Below are positions 58,667-64,000 of a DNA stretch of 64,000 bases, piece after piece. Positions within the stretch are counted from its first letter, which is position 1; the number at the start of each line of letters is the position of its first letter. Both the position numbers and the translations under genes were made by a program. The stretch lies in contig CAKPSB010000001.1 of assembly GCA_934183155.1 (NCBI GenBank), positions 159,560-223,559 of the forward strand, in the 5' to 3' direction. The stretch comes from an uncultured Bacilli bacterium. Lineage in GTDB: Bacteria > Bacillota_I > Bacilli_A > RF39 > UBA660. Below the pieces are notes generated by a model that was not told the origin of the DNA, made no database searches, and saw only the letters and a program-made list of their open reading frames with translations.

Positions 58667-61234
58667 ATGAAAAAAAGATTTAAATGTATTATCTTATTTA
58701 CGGTAATTATACTATCTCTAGTTTTTACTTATCCATTAAATACTTATGCCTCAACAGAACAAACTCCATATATAAATATTAACAATACCCAAAGCTTAGA
58801 AGTGGGCGGTTTAGCTTTTACTAATATATCATTTAAAGATTACTCCTTAACGTCTACTCAAGCATTTGGCTTAGCCGGCATAGTAAGAAATAATTCAAAT
58901 AGGGAAATTAACTATACTTCTACGGCTTATTATTATGATTCTAATTATAAGTTGATTGCGCAGGGATATAATTCGGCAACAGCAATATCAGGATCTAATA
59001 GTTTTAGCCAAATGTCTAATTTAAGTATTTTGAATGGACATAGTGTTAATGAGATATATTATTATCGTTTATCAATTGAAACTAATGATAATACAAATTC
59101 GTCACTAAATAATACGACAAATTTAACGCCTAGTGAGAATTATCAATATAGTTCTTATGATTATGTTATTGATAAATATGATATTAATATAGTAGTTAAT
59201 GAAAACAATACTTTTGATATAACTGAAACAATTACTGCATATTTTAATGTTCCTAAACATGGAATATTTAGGACTATTCCATTAAAGAATACAATTACTA
59301 GATTAGATGGAACAACTTCAACTAATCATACTCAAGTGACAAATGTTAGTGTTGACAGTGAATATACAATATCAAGAGAAAAAGATAAATATAAATTAAA
59401 GATAGGCTCTGCCAATCGAACTCTAACTGGTGAACAAAAATATATAATAAAGTACACATATAACCTAGGAAAAGACCCTATAAAAGATTATGACGAATTA
59501 TATTATAATATAATTGGAAATGAATGGGATACTGTTATAGGAAATATTACTTTTTCAATAACAATGCCAAAAGAATTTGATTCAAGTAAATTGGGGTTTT
59601 CATCAGGAACAACAGGCTCCACTGATAATAGTAAAGTAAAATATAATGTTAGTGGAAACAAAATTACAGGTAGTTATAATGGTATTTTAGGTTCTGGTGA
59701 AGCTCTAACTGTAAGATGTGAACTGCCAGAAGGATATTTTGTTGGAACTGGACTTACTTTTGATTTAATGAATTATATTTTTTATTTGTTTCCTATATTA
59801 TTTTTAGTTATTGCTTTATTATTGTGGTATAAATATGGACGAGATGATCAAGTTGTAGAAACTGTTGAATTTTATCCACCACAAGGATTTAATAGTTTAG
59901 AAGTTGGATTTTTATATAAAGGAAAAGCAGAAAATCAAGATGTAACATCTTTACTTATATATTTAGCTAATCAAGGATACATAAAAATCGTTAATGATAA
60001 GATAGACTTAAAGGCTGAAAGAATTAATTTGAGTAATACTTCAAAAAATAGAGCTAATCAAAAGATAACTGAATTACAAGATAAAATTGCTGTTGAAAAA
60101 AGAACAAACCCAAATTCACAAAAAATAAAATATTATGAAAACATGTTGGATATTTACAAAAATATTGATAAACCAATTGACTATAAACAATATGGCCTTA
60201 AATCAACAGTTAACAAATTAAATAAAAAGAACGAATTTTTGATTAAAAAATTAAAAGAATACGATGGAAATAATGTTAATGAACAAATATTTTTAAATGG
60301 ATTATTTACAAAAAGACCATCAATATCAATTGGCTCATTATTTAGTAAAAATGTTGAACAAGAACCTACAGATAATACCAATGAAGTAACATCAACAGAC
60401 TTATATAATAATTTTTATATAACCATGAATAGAATATTATCTAATATTAATAATAAAGAAAATAAAAATAAAATTTTTGAAAAATCAGCACCAAGTAAGA
60501 CCATATTTATTATATTAATGATTATTGCAACATATTGTTTAATTACTATACCACCAATCTTTGCATATGGCGAATCTTCAAGTCTATTATTTGCTTTACT
60601 ATTTCCAGGTTTTGGATTTACTGGTTTATTTAAATATGTATTTGGGGAAACACAAACTATTTATGTAAATGGTAGAGCAACTTATTCTTCAATAGTCACA
60701 AAGATATTTGGTCTTGTCTGGGGATTAGGATTTGGCGGTATTCCATGGGCATTTATGGTGCTACCAGCATTAAAACAAGACCCGGTTTATTTAGTAGGAT
60801 ATGGATTGGGATTAGTATGTGTCCTTGGTATGGTTATATGCTTAAAATATTTACCAAAGAGAACCCTTTATGGAAATGAAATATTAGGAAAATTAAAAGG
60901 ATTCAGAAACTTTTTAGAAACTGCTGAAAAAGACAAATTAGAAACTATGGTTATACAAGATCCAGCGTACTTTTATAATATTCTACCTTACGCTTATGTA
61001 TTAGGCGTTTCTGATAAGTGGATTAAAAAGTTTGAATCAATATCTTTACAAGCACCATCTTGGTATGATAGCCTTAATGCATTCGACATGATGACGTTTG
61101 GATCATTTATGAATTCTACAATGACTTCTGCACAAAGTGTTATGTCATCTAGTCCATCTAGTGATTCTGGTGGTTCGTCAGGTGGAGGATCATCTGGTGG
61201 AGGATCTGGAGGTGGTGGAGGTGGCTCTTGGTAG
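58667..61234 (+). CDS. DUF2207 membrane protein with N-terminal FxLYD-like domain and Gly-rich tail
   Basis: The predicted protein has 855 residues. ATG 58667 follows ATGGAGGG. A signal peptide (about 1-30) leads to an FxLYD-like domain (NNSNREINYTSTAYYYDSNYK at about 75-95), then the DUF2207 domain from about 165 (YDINIVVNENNTFDITETI, HGIFRTIPLK). Membrane helices occur near residue 365-390 and in a cluster near 600-740. The end is a glycine/serine tail with a final GGGGGGSW, typical of the family. Known LemA-DUF2207 pairs are widespread but unexplained. The extra N-terminal domain is an addition. Confidence 0.88.
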   Translation: MKKRFKCIILFTVIILSLVFTYPLNTYASTEQTPYININNTQSLEVGGLAFTNISFKDYSLTSTQAFGLAGIVRNNSNREINYTSTAYYYDSNYKLIAQGYNSATAISGSNSFSQMSNLSILNGHSVNEIYYYRLSIETNDNTNSSLNNTTNLTPSENYQYSSYDYVIDKYDINIVVNENNTFDITETITAYFNVPKHGIFRTIPLKNTITRLDGTTSTNHTQVTNVSVDSEYTISREKDKYKLKIGSANRTLTGEQKYIIKYTYNLGKDPIKDYDELYYNIIGNEWDTVIGNITFSITMPKEFDSSKLGFSSGTTGSTDNSKVKYNVSGNKITGSYNGILGSGEALTVRCELPEGYFVGTGLTFDLMNYIFYLFPILFLVIALLLWYKYGRDDQVVETVEFYPPQGFNSLEVGFLYKGKAENQDVTSLLIYLANQGYIKIVNDKIDLKAERINLSNTSKNRANQKITELQDKIAVEKRTNPNSQKIKYYENMLDIYKNIDKPIDYKQYGLKSTVNKLNKKNEFLIKKLKEYDGNNVNEQIFLNGLFTKRPSISIGSLFSKNVEQEPTDNTNEVTSTDLYNNFYITMNRILSNINNKENKNKIFEKSAPSKTIFIILMIIATYCLITIPPIFAYGESSSLLFALLFPGFGFTGLFKYVFGETQTIYVNGRATYSSIVTKIFGLVWGLGFGGIPWAFMVLPALKQDPVYLVGYGLGLVCVLGMVICLKYLPKRTLYGNEILGKLKGFRNFLETAEKDKLETMVIQDPAYFYNILPYAYVLGVSDKWIKKFESISLQAPSWYDSLNAFDMMTFGSFMNSTMTSAQSVMSSSPSSDSGGSSGGGSSGGGSGGGGGGSW

Positions 61235-61272
61235 TCATCCTTCACTTAATATTAGATTGAAGGAAGTGATTA

Positions 61273-61908
61273 ATGTATACAATTAAATGCCCTAATTGTG
61301 GACATGAAAATAAAAATACAAATATTAGATGTGAATCTTGTAGTACAGAATTAAATCACATTGAACAGAGTAACAATTTTTTAAATAATGATTATTCTCA
61401 AACAAATGTCAAAACCATCGATTTAGGAAGTAGGAAGGCAAAACACATAACTAGTGCAATTTTGATATTTATACTTGCTCCATGGTTTCTTATAGGTTTA
61501 ACTTTTATTGGTGTTAGTTCATATTCAAAAATAACTGATAACAGTAAATCTAAAAACTATTTAGAAACAGAAGGAAAACTCGTGAGTTATGAAAATTGCC
61601 AATACGACGATGATGGCGATGAATTGTGTGACGGTATATATGAATATACTGTAAATGGTGTTACCTATAAAGGTTCACCCAACTTGTTGAGTAATCGTTC
61701 AGGATTTAAACAAACTGCAACTGTAAAATATAATCCTAATAATCCTAATGAATATGTTATGAATTCAGGATGGAATAGCATATTAATTATAGGAATAATA
61801 ACGGTTACTATAGTTACGATAATATTTATTTCAATTAAGCTTTCTATAAAAAAGTTATCAAAAAAAGCAAATGATATTGAAAAAGACAATCCGGTATCTA
61901 ATACCTAG
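61273..61908 (+). CDS. Zinc-ribbon membrane protein with DUF3592-like domain
   Basis: The predicted protein has 211 residues with GAAGGAAGTGAT before the ATG. A zinc ribbon (Cys6, Cys9, Cys20, Cys23) is followed by two membrane helices (about 57-80 and 172-194) that flank an outer beta domain: EGKLVSYENCQYDDDGDELCDGIYEYTVNGVTYKG and ATVKYNPNNPNEYV, the DUF3592 pattern. The function is unknown. It lies 38 bp after the DUF2207 gene and probably is part of that transcript. Confidence 0.75.
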   Translation: MYTIKCPNCGHENKNTNIRCESCSTELNHIEQSNNFLNNDYSQTNVKTIDLGSRKAKHITSAILIFILAPWFLIGLTFIGVSSYSKITDNSKSKNYLETEGKLVSYENCQYDDDGDELCDGIYEYTVNGVTYKGSPNLLSNRSGFKQTATVKYNPNNPNEYVMNSGWNSILIIGIITVTIVTIIFISIKLSIKKLSKKANDIEKDNPVSNT

Positions 61909-61926
61909 AATTGTCTTTTTCTTTTT
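61880..61926 (+). terminator. Rho-independent terminator after the LemA-DUF2207 cluster
   Basis: AAAAGACAAT / ATTGTCTTTT with an inner GGTAT / ATACC stem and a T-rich tail; it covers the last codons and stop. Confidence 0.85.
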
Positions 61927-61960
61927 GGATATCTTTATCAAAATTATTAATATTATTCTG

Positions 61961-62001
61961 TGTCAATTGGGACGGAGTTTTTAACATCGATGCAATTGAC
62001 A
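61961..62001. repeat. 41-bp inverted repeat element TGTCAATTG / CAATTGACA
   Basis: A perfect 9-bp inverted repeat with 23 bases between, in a 319-bp gap without genes. The outer TGTCAATTGGGACGGAG resembles an insertion-sequence end, so it may be a leftover of a transposon. No transposase is near. Confidence 0.5.
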
Positions 62002-62013
62002 GTATAAAATAAA

Positions 62014-62041
62014 AACTTACGAACAAATAAGATCGTAAGTT
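62014..62041. repeat. Hairpin AACTTACGA / TCGTAAGTT
   Basis: A perfect 9-bp stem with a 10-nt loop and no T run after it. It lies in the same gap between the zinc-ribbon gene and the Fic gene. Confidence 0.5.
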
Positions 62042-62168
62042 GATTTCAAATGGAGCCATAAAGGTTGAAGCCAGACAACCTCTAATTATCTAAATTATAG
62101 GCAGTAATAAACTACTAACTGATAGAAGCATACCATGAAAATACGAATATAGCACAAAAAATATAAAT

Positions 62169-62192
62169 ACAGTGACATTTACAGTGACATTT
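62169..62192 (+). repeat. Tandem 12-bp direct repeat ACAGTGACATTT
   Basis: Two perfect adjacent copies directly upstream of the Fic gene, at the expected promoter position. They could be an operator for the C-terminal winged helix of the Fic protein. Confidence 0.7.
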
Positions 62193-62227
62193 GTGTTATG
62201 CTTATATTAGTATGAGGAGTGATATAG

Positions 62228-63196
62228 GTGAAATTATTTGATGAAATAAACCCAGTGTTTTTTATTGATAATAAAATGAATAATATATTAAATGATATAA
62301 ATGTTAAACTTAAAAATATAAATGTTAATGATAAACAAAAAAGAAAATATATGATTTCAAAATCTAAAATAAGGTCAATTCATTCTTCACTTGCAATTGA
62401 AGCTAATTCATTATCTTTATTTGATGTAGAAAGTATATCAGAAAACAAACTAATATTGGGTAAAAAAGATGAAGTACAAGAAGTAAAAAATGCAATTGAA
62501 GCATATAATCATATAAATGAATATAATTATAAAAGTGAAAATGATTTATTAAAGCTACACGGGTTAATGATGAAATACTTTGATGAAGATAATGGTAATT
62601 ATAGAAATCATGGTGAAGAAGTAAAAAAAGAAGATGAAATAATATATATGGCTCCTGAATCTATTTTAGTTCCACCTTTAATGAAAAGTTTATTTGAATA
62701 TATAAGTAGTAGTGATTTAAATATTATTATTTTATCTGCCATTTTTCATTATTATTTTGTTTTTATTCATCCTTTTTCAGATGGAAACGGAAGATGTGCT
62801 AGATTTTGGGTAACATTAATGCTAATAAATTATGATAAAAATTTTGAATTTATACCACTAGAAGAAGAAATATATTTAAATCAAGAAAACTACTACTTAG
62901 CTATAGCAGAATGTCATAATAATGGAAATGCAAATGCATTTATAAAGTTTATTTTACAGACAATTAATTCATCATTAGATAAATTGATAAAAAACAGTAA
63001 TTTTGTTTGTAATGATATTCAAAATAAAATTATAGAACTAATAGCAAATAATAATAGAATTACACAAAACGAAATAGCTAATATAACTAATGTTAATGTA
63101 AGAACCATTAAAAGGCATTTTAAAATATTAATAGATAATTTAATAATTGAAAGAATTGGCTCTGACAAAGCAGGATATTGGCAAATACTAAAATAA
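62228..63196 (+). CDS. Fic-family protein with built-in inhibitory helix and C-terminal winged helix
   Basis: The predicted protein has 322 residues from GTG 62228, with TATGAGGAGTGAT before it. The Fic motif HPFSDGNGR is at 181-189, and the inhibitory motif S54xxxE58 (in SLAIEAN) is N-terminal, as in class II Fic proteins. The C-terminal 70 residues form a winged helix (ITQNEIANITNVNVRTIKRHFKILIDN). Such proteins transfer AMP or other groups to target proteins and may bind their own promoter. The motif is intact, so it should be active. Confidence 0.9.
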   Translation: MKLFDEINPVFFIDNKMNNILNDINVKLKNINVNDKQKRKYMISKSKIRSIHSSLAIEANSLSLFDVESISENKLILGKKDEVQEVKNAIEAYNHINEYNYKSENDLLKLHGLMMKYFDEDNGNYRNHGEEVKKEDEIIYMAPESILVPPLMKSLFEYISSSDLNIIILSAIFHYYFVFIHPFSDGNGRCARFWVTLMLINYDKNFEFIPLEEEIYLNQENYYLAIAECHNNGNANAFIKFILQTINSSLDKLIKNSNFVCNDIQNKIIELIANNNRITQNEIANITNVNVRTIKRHFKILIDNLIIERIGSDKAGYWQILK

Positions 63197-63505
63197 CTAT
63201 TAAGCAGGATAAAGAAATTGATAGCGCAACTATATTTAATGTCTTATAAATAAAGAAATTATAGTGCTACCATTTCTTATTTTGCACTTGCAAAATCGAG
63301 TTAAAATATGGAAGAACTCTACCATACTTTTGATTTATCACTTTTAATTAATGGATCTGCAAGGTTCTATTTTACTTCCAAATGTTGGATATATACTAGA
63401 AATGTTGGATGAATCTTGGATGTTTCAATTAAGTTTATCAAAACGATGGTATAATTATATATAGAAGTGACAGATAAATAGTAATTTGAAAGTGAGGTAA
63501 ATATT
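63197..63505. other. Gap with a short coding-like remnant
   Basis: The stretch holds no full gene. From 63351 to 63464 an ATG frame encodes 37 residues (start MDLQGSILLPNVGYILEMLD) that look protein-like but lack a ribosome site. It could be the end of a decayed gene. An extended -10 element lies at 63447-63455. Confidence 0.45.
63447..63455 (+). promoter_or_regulatory. Extended -10 promoter (TGGTATAAT)
   Basis: TG at 63447-63448 and TATAAT at 63450-63455, 51 bp before the ATG at 63506. Confidence 0.55.
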
Positions 63506-63808
63506 ATGGATTGGGTAATTGGATTGATAACAGGACTAGGTATTATATCTGGTATTCTTACTCTAATAAAACGAGATAAGAAGATGGGAATTATTCAGTT
63601 GATATTGACTATTATTGTTCCTATTTCAATTTCATTATGGTGCTTGAAAAAAGAAAATTTCGTATTTGGAGGAACAGACTGGGAATTTATGATACAAACT
63701 GCTACTATTGATAGAATGCTGGAACCTTGGTTAATACTGGCTTTATTTATAATATTATTAGTTTTAATATTTATAAATATATTCAAACTAATTAAAAAGA
63801 ATAAATAA
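63506..63808 (+). CDS. Unknown small membrane protein
   Basis: The predicted protein has 100 residues with GTGAGGTAAA before the ATG. Three membrane segments are seen (about 4-20, 28-47, 72-95), with a short loop (FVFGGTDWEFMIQTATIDRM) between the second and third. It ends in KLIKKNK. I recognise no family. It has its own promoter and a long terminator. Confidence 0.65.
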   Translation: MDWVIGLITGLGIISGILTLIKRDKKMGIIQLILTIIVPISISLWCLKKENFVFGGTDWEFMIQTATIDRMLEPWLILALFIILLVLIFINIFKLIKKNK

Positions 63809-63844
63809 CAAATTACAAGTTATCACACAAATTATAACAATTCA

Positions 63845-63900
63845 ACTAATCGTTGATAAAAAAATACCCCACTCAACGATTAGTCTGTGTATTTTTTTTA
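63845..63900 (+). terminator. Terminator hairpin
   Basis: A perfect 12-bp stem ACTAATCGTTGA / TCAACGATTAGT with a 16-nt loop; a run of eight T follows after seven bases. Confidence 0.65.
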
Positions 63901-63938
63901 GATAATAATTTATACTTAAATTAAAGGAGGTAAAAAAT

Positions 63939-64000
63939 ATGAATCAGATTAAAATAGGAAAATTTATAGCTGAATGTAGAAAAAAGAATAATTTAACTCA
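63939..64000 (+). CDS. Xre-family HTH regulator, cut by the window end
   Basis: Only the first 20 codons are present (MNQIKIGKFIAECRKKNNLT). AAAGGAGG lies before the ATG. The start is like the HTH protein at 54844-55542, so a similar regulator, perhaps also membrane-bound, can be expected. Confidence 0.75.
   Translation, partial: MNQIKIGKFIAECRKKNNLT

Noticed and set aside
60994..61245. Minus-strand frame rich in proline opposite the DUF2207 tail
   Set aside because: It is the mirror of the Gly/Ser tail codons and has no ribosome site.
1..64000. CRISPR array
   Set aside because: No regularly spaced direct repeats with unique spacers were seen; the only tandem repeats are the 12-bp pair at 62169 and coding repeats.
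1..64000. Alternative genetic code with TGA as tryptophan
   Set aside because: Many well-defined genes end in TGA (mtaB, prepilin at 16063, the paralogues, holin), and tryptophan is TGG throughout.

Overview
The window is very AT-rich (my estimate, by eye, is under 30 percent GC). It has Shine-Dalgarno sites of the AGGTGAT or AGGAGG type, sigma-A promoters, short intergenic gaps and U-tailed hairpin terminators. TGA is used as a stop and TGG as tryptophan. Spo0A, SpoVS, a YlmC/YmxH protein, ClpP, a paired ParE/ParC, SufU/SufB and single-membrane-helix surface proteins point to a low-GC Bacillota. The gene set suggests an uncultured gut lineage of Bacilli (Erysipelotrichia or RF39-like). That placement is inference.

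Layout. 1-3.3 kb: tandem sortase-substrate surface proteins with MucBP-type repeats and a class B-like sortase. 3.6-5.6 kb: a DUF1287 protein, a CmpB-like membrane protein and clpP. 5.7-18.9 kb: a housekeeping block in which glycolysis (gap, pgk, a short divergent tpi) is interleaved with glycosyltransferases, an LPG-synthase-like membrane protein, a PASTA protein, three type IV prepilin-like proteins and spo0A, followed by dus and nrnA. 19-31 kb: parE-parC, a secreted HExxH metalloprotease, ylmC, a lipid-type glycosyltransferase, an ApbE-like protein and zinc-ribbon membrane proteins. 31.4-37.5 kb: mtaB and recD2, separated by an expanded tandem segment that carries three paralogues of an unknown membrane protein plus broken copies of the mtaB 3' end and the recD2 5' end. 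38.4-44 kb: fhs, tRNA-Met, spoVS, sufU-sufB and ssb.

From 44 kb the content is accessory. There are three Xre-type regulators with a shared palindromic operator, then a phage-type holin/endolysin pair. An IS150-like IS3-family element has inserted into the loop of the endolysin terminator, with a 4-bp target duplication and a readable -1 frameshift signal. A frameshifted small membrane gene and a DUF2798 gene behind an attenuator-like leader follow, then the remains of a cytosine-C5 DNA methyltransferase. Next is a three-gene MoxR-type ATPase / Walker-A-less partner / VWA-metallopeptidase operon followed by a serine hydrolase with its own promoter. The rest holds a membrane-tethered HTH protein, an arylsulfotransferase, a LemA-DUF2207 operon, a zinc-ribbon DUF3592 protein and a Fic protein. 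The window ends 20 codons into another HTH regulator.

The most interesting parts, in my reading, are the MoxR/VWA operon beside the dead methyltransferase, the segmental amplification between mtaB and recD2, and the insertion sequence that split a terminator. A recurring extended -10 element (TGnTATAAT) serves as the promoter across much of the window. All family assignments are from motif recognition without database searches.
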